DNA from: Leptolyngbya sp. NIES-2104
GTDB lineage: Bacteria; Cyanobacteriota; Cyanobacteriia; Leptolyngbyales; Leptolyngbyaceae
Assembly (NCBI RefSeq): GCF_001485215.1
Contig: NZ_BBWW01000001.1
Span: 1,426,001 to 1,490,000 of the forward strand
Direction of reading: 5' to 3'
Length of the DNA stretch: 64,000 nucleotides
The stretch's first letter is position 1; each line of letters opens with the position of its first letter. Below the pieces are notes generated by a model. The model worked only from the letters and a program-made list of their open reading frames with translations, searched no databases and was not told where the DNA came from. Positions 17,764 through 26,671 of the stretch are shown one piece after another. A program made the translations under genes and the position numbers.

Positions 17764-18255
17764 ATGATTCAGCGACTATTGATCGGCGGATGTACAATCC
17801 TGGTCGCGGGCTTAGTTTCGCTTCCGGTTCGTGCTCAACAAACTCCGCAAGCTCCCAGACCTGCTCAAACCACGAATCAAACGGTGACACCCGCAGAAAC
17901 TCGTCAATTTGCGAATGCGGTGAAACAGGTGTTAGCCATTAGCCGCCAGTCGGAAGACCAAGCGGTTAAAGCGATTCGGAGCGAGGGACTCACTGAGCAG
18001 CGATTCGATGAGATTTTCCGTTCAGAGCGTAATCCTCAGCAAAAACCGTCGAAACCCGTCGAAGCAAGTGAGAAACAGAAATACGATCGAGCACTGGCGA
18101 AATTGGTGCAATTGGGCAAAGACAATGATGCTAAGGTCGAAAGCGCTGTGAAGAAAGAAGGATTGGATGTTCCTCGCTTCAATCAGATTTTTCAGGTTGT
18201 GCGATCGAATCCCCAGTTACGTCAACAGGTGCAGCAATTGATTCAGCAAAATTAG
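17764..18255 (+). CDS. DUF4168 exported protein
   Basis: ATG 17764 is chosen because GGAGG at 17753-17757 sits seven bases upstream; an earlier ATG at 17746 lacks such a site. The 163-residue product has a signal peptide (LLIGGCTILVAGLVSLPVRA, residues 4-23) and a two-fold repeated helical domain: TRQFANAVKQVLAIS...EGLTEQRFDEIF and YDRALAKLVQLG...EGLDVPRFNQIF. This internal duplication is typical of DUF4168 proteins, whose function is unknown. The stop is seven bases from the 3' end of the convergent cyanobacteriochrome gene. Confidence 0.8.
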   Translation: MIQRLLIGGCTILVAGLVSLPVRAQQTPQAPRPAQTTNQTVTPAETRQFANAVKQVLAISRQSEDQAVKAIRSEGLTEQRFDEIFRSERNPQQKPSKPVEASEKQKYDRALAKLVQLGKDNDAKVESAVKKEGLDVPRFNQIFQVVRSNPQLRQQVQQLIQQN

Positions 18256-18261
18256 GGTGTG

Positions 18262-20373
18262 CTACCGCGACTGATCGAATGTGAGTGTGAAAGCAGTTCG
18301 ATCGCGGCTGCTTTCCACTGCGATCGTCGCTCCCAATCGTTCGGTTAATTTCTTCACCACAGCGAGTCCGAGTCCGGCTCCACTCGCTTCCCAGATATCG
18401 CGATCGGGAATTCGATAGAACTTTTCAAAAATTCGCTGTAACTGTTCAGGGGTCATTTCTGCACTGGAGTTGCTCACACAGAGTTGTAATTGATTGTTGA
18501 TCGCGATCGCTCTTACAACAATATCGCCGTTTGCGGGTGTGTACTTGTAAGCATTGTTGAGCAACTCCACCAAGATTCGCTCTAGATAAGTTAAATCGGT
18601 TTTTAGAAGCGGAAGTTGTTTGTGAATGTCGATTTTGAATTGTTGCTGACGAGTGGAAGCGCGATCGCGAAAGGGTGCAGCGGCGCGAGGAAGCCAAACA
18701 TTGAGATCGATTTTAATCGGGTTGATCATTTCACCTGCATCTAAGTAAGACAACGTGAGTAAGTTATCAATCGATCGAATCTCACGTTGGCATTCGCGCT
18801 CTAGAATCTCGATCGTCCGAATCACAGTCGGATTGTCTGAAGTAAGCGCACCTTTAAGCTCTAAAACTTTTTGCAAGGTTTGAGTTGCAAGCGAAATACT
18901 ACTAATCGGTGTGCGAAGCTCATGAGTGATGCTGGTAAGAAATTCGTCTTTGAGTCGAATTAGTGTCTCTAAACCTTCCGCTTTAGTTTGAACCGTTTGA
19001 TAAAGGCGAGCTTGACGAATCGCGATCGCGCATTGATTGGCAATCTGTTGCACAAAATCGATCTCATCTTGTTCAAACATGCGATCGCGAATCAGCCAAA
19101 GATCGCCTAAAATTCCTTGGTCATCCACAATTGAACAAGCTAAGTGAGCGGTGCTTGTATCATTGGGAGCGACAAAACTTGGATCATCGTAACGCTCAAC
19201 CAATGCTCGATCGAGTTTCAAAACCTGTGTTAGCTCTTGTGTGACCGATTGCAAAATTTGATTTTCATCCAAGGTGTCGCGAACCTTTTCGGTGATTCTT
19301 CTAGCAAGTTTTTCAAAGTTTAGAATCTGCTGTAGTTTCCGAGTCCGTTCTTCGACTTGAAGTTCTAGCTGAGCATTAATATCTTGAACTCGATTCAGTA
19401 ACTCTGCTTGTTGAACCGCAATTCCAACTTGGGTGGCTAATTGTTTTAACAGATCAACGGTCGAGGACTGCCAATGACGTGCACCTTGACAATGTTGAGC
19501 GATTAATAATCCCCAAAGTTGCATCTCAGACACGATCGGCACAACCAAATTCGCTCGAACTTGGAGTGAAGCAAGCAGTTCTTGGTGACAGGGCTGTAAG
19601 TTTGCTGCATGGATATCACCCACGACTTGAATGCGTCCATTTTGGTACTGTCGAATGTGAGTCTCTGTGAAGCAAGGATCTTGAAAATTTCTGCCCAAAA
19701 TCGCTTCCCAAGGCGAATTCACCGATTCAACAGCGATCGTGCCACTCCAATCCGGTTCAAAGCGATAAATCAAAACGCGATCGGTATCGAGAAACAGCCG
19801 CACTTCTTCGACTGTCCGATATAGAATCGTGTTCAAATCCAGCGATTCTCGAATCCGTAGCGCGATCGCGCTAATTAGTTGTTCTCGATTTTGCTGATAC
19901 TGAAGCGCTTCTAATGCAGTTTGTTCTGGGGTTTGCTCAAAATGATTTTGTGAATTCAAGAGTTTGCAGGTTAGTACAATAAAAGTAACGTGATGCGAAT
20001 CTTCAAAGGTATCAATTTCAGCGATGACATCAATGCTTTGTCTATTCTCACGAATCAGCGAGAAGATGAGGGATGAACGCAGATTAGAATGCTGAAATCC
20101 TTCGGAAAGTGCGCTGTGTAACCTTGATCGATCGCGAATATGAAATAGACTAGATATTGATCGCCCGATTAGGTCTTGTGAGGAGTAGCCCAACTGTATC
20201 AGGCATCGATCGTTGGTGTTAATAATCGTGCCAAAGCGATCGAGCGTGAATTGAATCGAGTGCGGTGCCGAGGGTGTGAGTGAGATGGCACTGTCGCGGT
20301 CTGTCTTTGAGGAAAACTCTTTCACAGCGATGTCCTTGGGGCGATTGAGAGGAGCGTTTGAATTGAAGCTCAA
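18262..20373 (-). CDS. DXCF cyanobacteriochrome histidine kinase (PAS-GAF-GAF-HisKA-HATPase)
   Basis: A 703-residue light-sensing kinase. A PAS-like region (about 35-140) precedes a cyanobacteriochrome GAF domain (about 170-325). That GAF contains the DXCF motif DPCF at 232-235, with the second chromophore cysteine Cys234, and the canonical bilin site Cys262-His263 (LQPCHQELL). Both cysteines are needed for blue-absorbing DXCF photocycles, so a blue/green or related two-cysteine cycle is expected. A second GAF (about 355-458) lacks these cysteines. The kinase has His484 in SITHELRTPIS and an ATPase domain ending GAGLGLAVVKKL. No receiver is fused; the divergent receiver gene at 20610 is a candidate partner. 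Confidence 0.9.
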   Translation of the reverse strand: MSFNSNAPLNRPKDIAVKEFSSKTDRDSAISLTPSAPHSIQFTLDRFGTIINTNDRCLIQLGYSSQDLIGRSISSLFHIRDRSRLHSALSEGFQHSNLRSSLIFSLIRENRQSIDVIAEIDTFEDSHHVTFIVLTCKLLNSQNHFEQTPEQTALEALQYQQNREQLISAIALRIRESLDLNTILYRTVEEVRLFLDTDRVLIYRFEPDWSGTIAVESVNSPWEAILGRNFQDPCFTETHIRQYQNGRIQVVGDIHAANLQPCHQELLASLQVRANLVVPIVSEMQLWGLLIAQHCQGARHWQSSTVDLLKQLATQVGIAVQQAELLNRVQDINAQLELQVEERTRKLQQILNFEKLARRITEKVRDTLDENQILQSVTQELTQVLKLDRALVERYDDPSFVAPNDTSTAHLACSIVDDQGILGDLWLIRDRMFEQDEIDFVQQIANQCAIAIRQARLYQTVQTKAEGLETLIRLKDEFLTSITHELRTPISSISLATQTLQKVLELKGALTSDNPTVIRTIEILERECQREIRSIDNLLTLSYLDAGEMINPIKIDLNVWLPRAAAPFRDRASTRQQQFKIDIHKQLPLLKTDLTYLERILVELLNNAYKYTPANGDIVVRAIAINNQLQLCVSNSSAEMTPEQLQRIFEKFYRIPDRDIWEASGAGLGLAVVKKLTERLGATIAVESSRDRTAFTLTFDQSR

Positions 20374-20609
20374 AGTTTAAACCACGACTGCGATCGAGAT
20401 TTGAGTCCATCACAGTCTATTAAGAAAGTATTAACTTTTTCAATGAAGTTCGCCTGTTTTTGCTGAATGTTGCAGATTTGCAAAATGTTCGTGAGCATGT
20501 ACTTTGTTTTCTCATACACAATTTTAAGAAAGTCTGAGAGATTTTAAGATTTTCTTTATTTTTGGCGGAAGATCAGCTATTAATAGTGAAGGATGCGCGG
20601 TGAGACACT

Positions 20610-21026
20610 ATGAGCAATCGACTTTCTAACCAGCACCCCCTTCGGGCATTGGTTGTAGACGACGACTTGGATTCGGTCATTCTCTTAACAACGGTGCTGG
20701 AAATGTATGGAATCGATGTGATTGCTGCGACCTGTGCAACTCAGGCAATGAATCGCATTCGATCGCTGCCAGATATTTTGATTGCAGATTTGGCGATGCC
20801 GTTGATGGATGGCTTTGATCTGATCCGGCAAGTTCGAGCATTACCCCAGAATCAGGGTGGAGAGATTCCAGCGATCGCGGTTTCTGCCTGGGCTGCGATC
20901 GAGGCTCAAGAAAGAGCGATCGCTTCTGGATTCCAAAGATTTTTGGGGAAGCCATATCAGCACGATGAATTGATCGATATGGTGTCCCAGTTGACAGGCT
21001 GGAAAGTCACAGAATTTGCAGCGTGA
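20610..21026 (+). CDS. Single-domain response regulator (CheY-like receiver)
   Basis: A 138-residue lone receiver. It has the acidic pocket VVDDDLD, the phosphoacceptor aspartate in LIADLAMPLMDG, and the conserved lysine in FLGKPYQ. There is no output domain, so it must act by protein contact or phosphotransfer. It is divergent from the cyanobacteriochrome kinase with 236 bp between, and convergent with the SDR gene 4 bp away. Pairing with either nearby light-sensing kinase is an inference from proximity. Confidence 0.88.
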   Translation: MSNRLSNQHPLRALVVDDDLDSVILLTTVLEMYGIDVIAATCATQAMNRIRSLPDILIADLAMPLMDGFDLIRQVRALPQNQGGEIPAIAVSAWAAIEAQERAIASGFQRFLGKPYQHDELIDMVSQLTGWKVTEFAA

Positions 21027-21030
21027 ATGG

Positions 21031-21852
21031 TTAATAATCCTTATCGCTGTTCTTAAACGTTCGTCGCATCACCCACTGTAAAACATCCGGGAAAAGCCGC
21101 TGCGAAATCACCGAAGCCCCCGCAGACCCGACAACCACTTCTGTTTTCTTATGCTTCACCGCATCAAGAATCGACTTCGCCACATCATCCGGCTTTTCAA
21201 CCACAGGAACACTCAGAACCTGCTCTAATTGTTTCCGACGTGCGATCGCATCTTCCTCATCCTTCCCGCGAAAGATCGCCCGCTCCATAAATTCGCTGTT
21301 GATCAAATTCGGATAGATTCCACACACCGTAATTCCTTTCGGCGATAGCTCAGACTGTAAGCTTTGCGTCAATCCCGTGAGTCCAAATTTGCTCGTCGTA
21401 TACGGCACAAGATAGGGGATCGGAACCTTGCCACCCGATGAAATCACATTCACAATCATGCCGCGCCCTTGAGAAATAAAATGCGGCAACAGGGCATGAA
21501 TCGTATGAATATAACCCCAAAGGTTTGTATCGATCGCAGTATGCCAATCTTCGAGCGAGAAGCTATCCGCTGGACCTGAAATATAAATCCCCGCATTATT
21601 GACTAAAACATCGATCGAGCCATACTCAGAAATAGCGCGATCGATCATCGTTTTCACTTGATTTGCATCACGGGTATCGGTTGGAATTGCAGTCACTCTA
21701 GGTGCGATCGACTTTAATTCCTCAGCCGTTATGTTTAAGCGATCAACGTTCCGAGAAGCAAGCACCAAATTGTACCCGTTTTCAGCAAACCGTTTCGCGG
21801 TCGCTCTTCCAATCCCTTGAGACGCGCCAGTGATAATAACTGTAGAAGCCAT
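21031..21852 (-). CDS. Short-chain dehydrogenase/reductase
   Basis: Classical SDR of 273 residues. NAD(P)-binding motif TGASQGIGRA at 8-17, LVNNAG for the adenine pocket, catalytic Ser near the NVISSGG strand, and YTTSK with catalytic Tyr and Lys. The Arg in SRN after the second strand favours NADPH. The C-terminal tail (SQRLFPDVLQWVMRRTF) is basic and amphipathic. Substrate cannot be assigned. Confidence 0.9.
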   Translation of the reverse strand: MASTVIITGASQGIGRATAKRFAENGYNLVLASRNVDRLNITAEELKSIAPRVTAIPTDTRDANQVKTMIDRAISEYGSIDVLVNNAGIYISGPADSFSLEDWHTAIDTNLWGYIHTIHALLPHFISQGRGMIVNVISSGGKVPIPYLVPYTTSKFGLTGLTQSLQSELSPKGITVCGIYPNLINSEFMERAIFRGKDEEDAIARRKQLEQVLSVPVVEKPDDVAKSILDAVKHKKTEVVVGSAGASVISQRLFPDVLQWVMRRTFKNSDKDY

Positions 21853-22234
21853 GATAACGATGAATTAAAGCATTCTTTTAGTGTGGTTGAAATCATAACA
21901 AATGCGTCTAACTTGCGTTAGATTTCGGTCATTTATCTTCTCAATAAACATCAGTTTTTAATCTTGAAAAGATGTGGCTTTTAGGTAGAGAAGCTTTTAG
22001 CCCCTTGGAGAGATAGAATCCAACCGTTTAATTTCTAAGCTGTCGAGTAATGCAATTTTCTTGCTGTTTCTTCATTTCATAAACTTTGTGCTTTTATGAA
22101 TGAAATCTGTAGAACCGAATCAGATCTACAACCTCGCTTAGAAATGTTAATATTTGTGAAGCGTTATCCAATTTGTGTAGAAGCAGCATTTGTTGAAACT
22201 TGCCGCTCATTCTGAATGTTTGTGGAGTTATCCC
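21853..22234. promoter_or_regulatory. Divergent intergenic region between SDR and crtW
   Basis: About 380 bp without a convincing gene. It is AT-rich and contains the small inverted repeat TCTAAC-TTGC-GTTAGA at 21907-21922, a possible regulator site. GGAG at 22223-22226 serves the crtW GTG start. Both genes probably take their promoters from here. Confidence 0.4.
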
Positions 22235-22999
22235 GTGGTTTCTTTCCGTTCCGCCCCGATCCAGCCTGCTCAAGATTTTGGAATTTATGTCGATCGCGGT
22301 GTTTTCGTCGCGCTGTCGGTGATTGGCACTTGGGCTGCAAGTCTAGCAGTTTTGCTGACGGCAAATGTTGCAGAGATGCCACTTCCAGTCATTCTTGCTG
22401 CGATGGCAGTTCAAACTTTTTTATACACAGGATTATTCATCACGGCTCACGATGCGATGCACGGCGCTGTTTCTCCCAGCAATCGTAAACTCAATGATTT
22501 TATTGGATCTGTTGCGCTTCGCGTTTATGCGTTGTTCTCACTAAAAGAAATGATCCGGACGCATTGGGAGCATCATGCTCATCCGGCTTCCGAACTCGAT
22601 CCCGATTATCATAACGGTAAAAATAAGAATTTCTTTTCTTGGTACTCCTATTTCATGGTGCGCTACTGGAGTTGGACGCGGATTATCGGTTTAGTTGCGG
22701 CATACCACATCATGCACCGGGTGTTTCACATTTCTGAAATGAACTTGACGCTGTTTTGGATGATTCCGTCGATCGCAAGTTCGATTCAACTGTTCTTCTT
22801 TGGTACGTTTCTACCGCATCGTGAGCCTGCTGGCGGTTATCAAAACGAAAGTCGCGCTCAAAGTAGCAATTGGTCGCCGCTCTGGTCGTTTATCACCTGC
22901 TATCACTTCGGCTATCATTTAGAGCATCATGAGCGCCCGGATCTTGCCTGGTGGCAGCTTCCCGGACTGCATCAACGGCGATTAAGGCAGGAACACTAA
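22235..22999 (+). CDS. crtW: Beta-carotene ketolase (CrtW type)
   Basis: Membrane di-iron oxygenase that adds the 4-keto group to beta-carotene or myxoxanthophyll precursors, making echinenone, canthaxanthin or keto-myxol. GTG 22235 (254 residues) follows GGAG by nine bases; upstream TTG 22190 would add 15 residues without family similarity. The histidine boxes are present: HDAMHG, HWEHHAHP and HLEHHERP, with hydrophobic segments between them. It is not in a carotenoid cluster; the next gene is a methyltransferase 3 bp after its stop. Confidence 0.9.
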   Translation: MVSFRSAPIQPAQDFGIYVDRGVFVALSVIGTWAASLAVLLTANVAEMPLPVILAAMAVQTFLYTGLFITAHDAMHGAVSPSNRKLNDFIGSVALRVYALFSLKEMIRTHWEHHAHPASELDPDYHNGKNKNFFSWYSYFMVRYWSWTRIIGLVAAYHIMHRVFHISEMNLTLFWMIPSIASSIQLFFFGTFLPHREPAGGYQNESRAQSSNWSPLWSFITCYHFGYHLEHHERPDLAWWQLPGLHQRRLRQEH

Positions 23000-23002
23000 G
23001 CG

Positions 23003-23830
23003 ATGTCAAATTGGGTAGAAGTTCTCAACGAGTACTCGAATAAGGATCTAGAACAGCGTAAGGTTTGGTATTCGCCAGTTGTCGAAGCCTACGATCGAGC
23101 AAGACCCCGCTACCCAAAACAGTTGATTCAGCGCATTGTTGAAGTGGCTCGGTTAGCTCCTCGATCGAAAATTTTAGAAGTCGGCTGTGGTTCTGGAGTG
23201 GCTACGGTCGATTTTGCTCGATTGGGGTACAGCATTGATGCGGTTGAACCGAATTTAGAATTCTGTCGACTGGCAGAGCAACATTGTTCAGACTATCCGC
23301 AAGTCAGGATCATTCCCCAAACGTTTGAAGAATGGCAGGTAGAACCGGGAAAGTTTCAAATCGTTCTTGCTGCGAATGCTTGGCACTGGATCTCATCAGA
23401 CATCAAGTACGTTAAAGCATCTGAGGCATTACAGAAAAATGGTGCTTTAGTGCTGTTGTGGAATATGTCACTAGAGCCAAGCTATGAAGTCTATCAAGTG
23501 CTGAATGAGGTTTATCAACAGTTTGCGCCCTCTGTAGCACCGAAGTACGAAGGTAAAGAGACTCAGGAAGAGATTTTACAAGGCTTGGGAAAATTGATCG
23601 GTGATTCGGGATTGTTCGGGCTTCCGGTGCAGGAATCGATCGAGTGCGATCGCGTTTATGACACTGAGCGATATCTCTCGCTTTTAAGTAGCTATTCACA
23701 GTACATTGCTTTAGAGCCGACGGCGCGAGAAGCTTTGTTTGCGGGATTGAGAACGGTGATCGATCGGCAATTCGAGGGTGAGCTTCAATTGTTTAATCTA
23801 GCTGCTTATCAAATTGCAAAAAAGCTTTGA
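23003..23830 (+). CDS. Class I SAM-dependent methyltransferase
   Basis: A 275-residue Rossmann methyltransferase. SAM-binding motif I is ILEVGCGSGVATVDFARLG (about 53-71), followed by an acidic loop (VEPNLEF) and NAWHWIS, a form often seen in methyltransferase type 11/12 proteins. The N-terminus (YDRARPRYPKQLIQRI) matches the same group. Spacing of 3 bp after crtW suggests one transcript, but whether it modifies a carotenoid is unknown. Confidence 0.85.
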   Translation: MSNWVEVLNEYSNKDLEQRKVWYSPVVEAYDRARPRYPKQLIQRIVEVARLAPRSKILEVGCGSGVATVDFARLGYSIDAVEPNLEFCRLAEQHCSDYPQVRIIPQTFEEWQVEPGKFQIVLAANAWHWISSDIKYVKASEALQKNGALVLLWNMSLEPSYEVYQVLNEVYQQFAPSVAPKYEGKETQEEILQGLGKLIGDSGLFGLPVQESIECDRVYDTERYLSLLSSYSQYIALEPTAREALFAGLRTVIDRQFEGELQLFNLAAYQIAKKL

Positions 23831-23867
23831 GACCGTATTTGAAAGATGTTCGTTTGTTGCGTCATCT

Positions 23868-23990
23868 CGCCCTGAAATGAATTTCGGGCTAATCGATGAA
23901 AGTCCTTTGAAAAGGACTAAGAGGCTGAAAATTTTTCCCAGTCTACTTCAGTAGACTTTCCACGGTTAGCCCGAAATTCATTTCAGGGCG
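23868..23990. repeat. Cruciform repeat element, copy A (REPIN-like)
   Basis: A 25-bp perfect outer stem (23868-23892 with 23966-23990) encloses two hairpins. Hairpin 1 at 23901-23918 is AGTCCTT-TGAA-AAGGACT; hairpin 2 at 23940-23957 is AGTCTAC-TTCA-GTAGACT. The loops TGAA and TTCA are reverse complements of each other, so the whole unit is roughly symmetric. A second unit with the same internal plan but different stem sequences lies at 44767-44894. Confidence 0.85.
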
Positions 23991-24049
23991 GGAGGCAATC
24001 GAAGCGAAGAGACTTTCTAAACTCCCTATACTGAATTGGTCTTTAAGCG

Positions 24050-24385
24050 CTACCGAAACTGATTCACTAGATAGCTAAGAAAAGCCAAGTCAATTAATCC
24101 GACTAACACTGCACCGATAATCAAGCCTTTCATTGATGCAAATCTTCGCTGTCGCCAGAACACAACAACCAGCGGAATAATGTAGAGCAGTTGAGTAATC
24201 CCGATAAAGTAGACGGCTGCATTTAGAATAACGGCTGCACTAAAAGCCCACTCCGCCCTGGGAGGAAGCCCTAGCCGCTGAAGAATGAACAACAGAAGAG
24301 CGGCGATCCCGATCGTCGTAATCGCCAATAAAATCGCCAAGAGAATTCCGCGAACGATCATTCGCCATTCATTTGATTGAGTCAC
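24050..24385 (-). CDS. Small membrane protein, about three spans
   Basis: A 111-residue hydrophobic protein with predicted spans near residues 11-35, 45-75 and 86-107 and basic loops (FWRQRRFASMK). No family recognised. It begins just before the cruciform repeat on the left and is divergent from the next small membrane protein gene. Confidence 0.55.
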   Translation of the reverse strand: MTQSNEWRMIVRGILLAILLAITTIGIAALLLFILQRLGLPPRAEWAFSAAVILNAAVYFIGITQLLYIIPLVVVFWRQRRFASMKGLIIGAVLVGLIDLAFLSYLVNQFR

Positions 24386-24558
24386 TCGATCGCTCCTGTC
24401 TGCGAGTCCTAAATAATCTCTAGTTAAATTGAAATCGTCACCAGTTTAGATCAGCATATCTTGACGTGTGGGGGGTTAGACCCTATCACGGTTGGGAACA
24501 CTCAGTGATAAATTGAAACGCGGATTATCTAGGTGCGATCGCACAACCAGTTAGACGT

Positions 24559-24843
24559 ATGACGAGATCATTTGCAGCTTTGGTGAGCTTAGTTTGTTTG
24601 TTCCTTGCTTCTTGTAGCTTTCTAGTCGTCACTTCAGATTGTTATGGCTCCATTCGAGCCGGGATCATGAGTATTTTGATGTCGGCACTGGCTTGGGGAT
24701 ATTTGAATTTGGTAAATGAAAAGCCGATCGGAGCTTGGTTATTGATGTATCGCAGCGGGATCGCGATCGCAGGTACGATCGTTTTCTTCGCGCTCGGTCG
24801 AATCCTAGGTGCGGTACAAGCGACGGGTTGTCAAATCGGCTGA
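24559..24843 (+). CDS. Small membrane protein
   Basis: A 94-residue protein with an N-terminal hydrophobic stretch (ALVSLVCLFLASCSFLVV) and further spans around residues 35-48 and 68-88. The LASC sequence resembles a lipobox, but no clear mature soluble part follows, so a lipoprotein is doubtful. Function unknown. Its 3' end overlaps murQ by 13 bp, convergently. Confidence 0.5.
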   Translation: MTRSFAALVSLVCLFLASCSFLVVTSDCYGSIRAGIMSILMSALAWGYLNLVNEKPIGAWLLMYRSGIAIAGTIVFFALGRILGAVQATGCQIG

Positions 24844-25742
24844 TTTTGCAGCGCCGCCCGTAAATTTCCTTGATGTTCACGCAACAAGCGATCGCTCTCT
24901 GACTTTGATGATCCTGACCAGTGCATCATCAAAGCAATCTTCACAGAGCGATCGCTTTTTTCTAATAACTCTGCGGCTTGTTCTCGGTCTAAATCAGTTA
25001 AATCAGACAAAATTCGCAACGCTCGATCGTGCAACTTAGAATTCGTCACGGCAACATCGATCATTCGATTGCCGTACACTTTACCCAATCGCACCATTGT
25101 TCCAGTCGATAAAATATTCAATGCCAATTTGGTCACAGTTCCCGCCTTTAAGCGAGTCGAGCCTGCTAACACTTCCGCCCCAACTAACAATCGAATATCC
25201 ACATCGACATCAATTTGCACTTGTTCTTGAGGCACACAAGCAATAAAAACGGTGATTGCACCCCGGTTTCGAGCTTCTAACAATGCACCGTGAACATAAG
25301 GAGTTGTTCCACCTGCGGCAATGCCGACCACAACATCGAGATTGCTCACTTGTCGATCGTCGATCGCTGCCGCTCCCTGATCCGCCAAATCCTCCAACCC
25401 TTCAGAACTTCGTAACAGCGCATCTGCCCCCCCTGCAATAATGCCCTGCACCATTTCCGGCGGTGTACAGAAAGTAGGCGGGCATTCCGCTGCATCTAAC
25501 ACCCCCAATCGCCCGCTAGTTCCAGCACCGACATAGAACAATCGCCCTCCTTGACGGAGCTTTTCAGCCGTGAGATCGATCGCTTGTGCTAAAGGCTCTC
25601 GTGCTTGTGCGATCGCGCGAATTGTCTTCGCGTCTTCTTGATTAAACACATCCACAATTTCGAGCGACGAAAGCTGATCGAGATTTGCACTAGCAGGATT
25701 CACTTGCTCGGTCAGTAAATGTCCTCTGGGCTGAAGTTGCAT
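24831..25742 (-). CDS. murQ: N-acetylmuramic acid 6-phosphate etherase
   Basis: SIS-domain lyase that cleaves the lactyl ether of MurNAc-6-phosphate in recycling of cell-wall sugars. ATG 25742 (303 residues) begins MQLQPRGHLLTEQVNP; an in-frame ATG four codons upstream is possible. Characteristic segments are RLFYVGAGTSGRLGVLDAAECPP at residues 66-88, IIAGGADALLRS, VVVGIAAGGTTPYVHGAL with the catalytic region, and the SIS-type GTVTKLALNILST ending. The gene is convergent with the small membrane protein. Confidence 0.95.
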   Translation of the reverse strand: MQLQPRGHLLTEQVNPASANLDQLSSLEIVDVFNQEDAKTIRAIAQAREPLAQAIDLTAEKLRQGGRLFYVGAGTSGRLGVLDAAECPPTFCTPPEMVQGIIAGGADALLRSSEGLEDLADQGAAAIDDRQVSNLDVVVGIAAGGTTPYVHGALLEARNRGAITVFIACVPQEQVQIDVDVDIRLLVGAEVLAGSTRLKAGTVTKLALNILSTGTMVRLGKVYGNRMIDVAVTNSKLHDRALRILSDLTDLDREQAAELLEKSDRSVKIALMMHWSGSSKSESDRLLREHQGNLRAALQNQPI

Positions 25743-25867
25743 AACAGTTCTCAAAAAAATGCACCTTGCATTCTACCAGACGGTGATCTTTGAACCTAAC
25801 GGAAGACAGAGGCACGATCGCATTTCAGACCGCATCTTGGAGACGATGACTTCTCGTTGAGGAAACT

Positions 25868-26650
25868 ATGCAATTGTTGGGAAAAGTTGCGGTGGTCACG
25901 GGAGCCGGATCAGGAATTGGACGTGAAACAGCGATGCTGCTTGCGGAACAAGGCGCGATCGTAGGTGCGATCGATTGGTCTGCCCAAACCGTTGAGGAAA
26001 CGGTAGAGAAGATTCAACTCCAAGGCGGGACGGCAATGTCTGCGATCGCGGATATTTCTCAACCGGATCAGGTAGAACGTGCGATCGGGCAGATTGTTGA
26101 CCAGTTAGAAAGAATTGATATTGTGTTCGCCAACGCTGGAATCAATGGTCTGTGGGCACCGATTGAGAAGATTACTCCCGAAGATTGGAATAGAACGATT
26201 AATACAAATTTAAATGGAACGTTTTACACCGTGAAATATGCGGTTCCTTATCTAAAAAAACAAGGTGGATCAATCATTATTACCTCTTCAGTGAATGGAA
26301 CAAGAACGTTTAGTAATACAGGTGCAACCGCGTATTCCTGTACGAAAGCGGCTCAAGTTGCATTCACGAAGATGATCGCTTTAGAACTCGCAAAACATAA
26401 AGTGCGGGTGAATGTGATTTGTCCAGGCGCGATCGGCACAAACATTCAAAACACCTCGAAACAGATTGACATCGATCAAATTCAAGAGCCTTCGTACTAT
26501 CCTAATGGTCGCGTACCGTTAAACGGTGGGCTACCGGGAAGATCCGATCAAGTCGCTCAATTAGTTCTGTTTCTCGCTTCTGATGTTGCCAGCCACATTA
26601 GCGGAACAGAAGTTTGGATCGACGGTGCAGAATCATTGTTAGTCGGCTAA
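25868..26650 (+). CDS. Short-chain dehydrogenase, glucose-1-dehydrogenase-like
   Basis: A 260-residue classical SDR: TGAGSGIGRE cofactor motif, FANAGINGLW, catalytic Ser in IITSSVNGTR and YSCTKAA with Tyr-x3-Lys, and the C-terminal SGTEVWIDGAESL typical of sugar and ketoacyl SDRs. It lies 21 bp before the GH31 gene on the same strand, so a role in sugar metabolism with that glucosidase is plausible. The substrate is not known. Confidence 0.88.
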   Translation: MQLLGKVAVVTGAGSGIGRETAMLLAEQGAIVGAIDWSAQTVEETVEKIQLQGGTAMSAIADISQPDQVERAIGQIVDQLERIDIVFANAGINGLWAPIEKITPEDWNRTINTNLNGTFYTVKYAVPYLKKQGGSIIITSSVNGTRTFSNTGATAYSCTKAAQVAFTKMIALELAKHKVRVNVICPGAIGTNIQNTSKQIDIDQIQEPSYYPNGRVPLNGGLPGRSDQVAQLVLFLASDVASHISGTEVWIDGAESLLVG

Positions 26651-26671
26651 GTTATTTATTCAGTCAAAATC

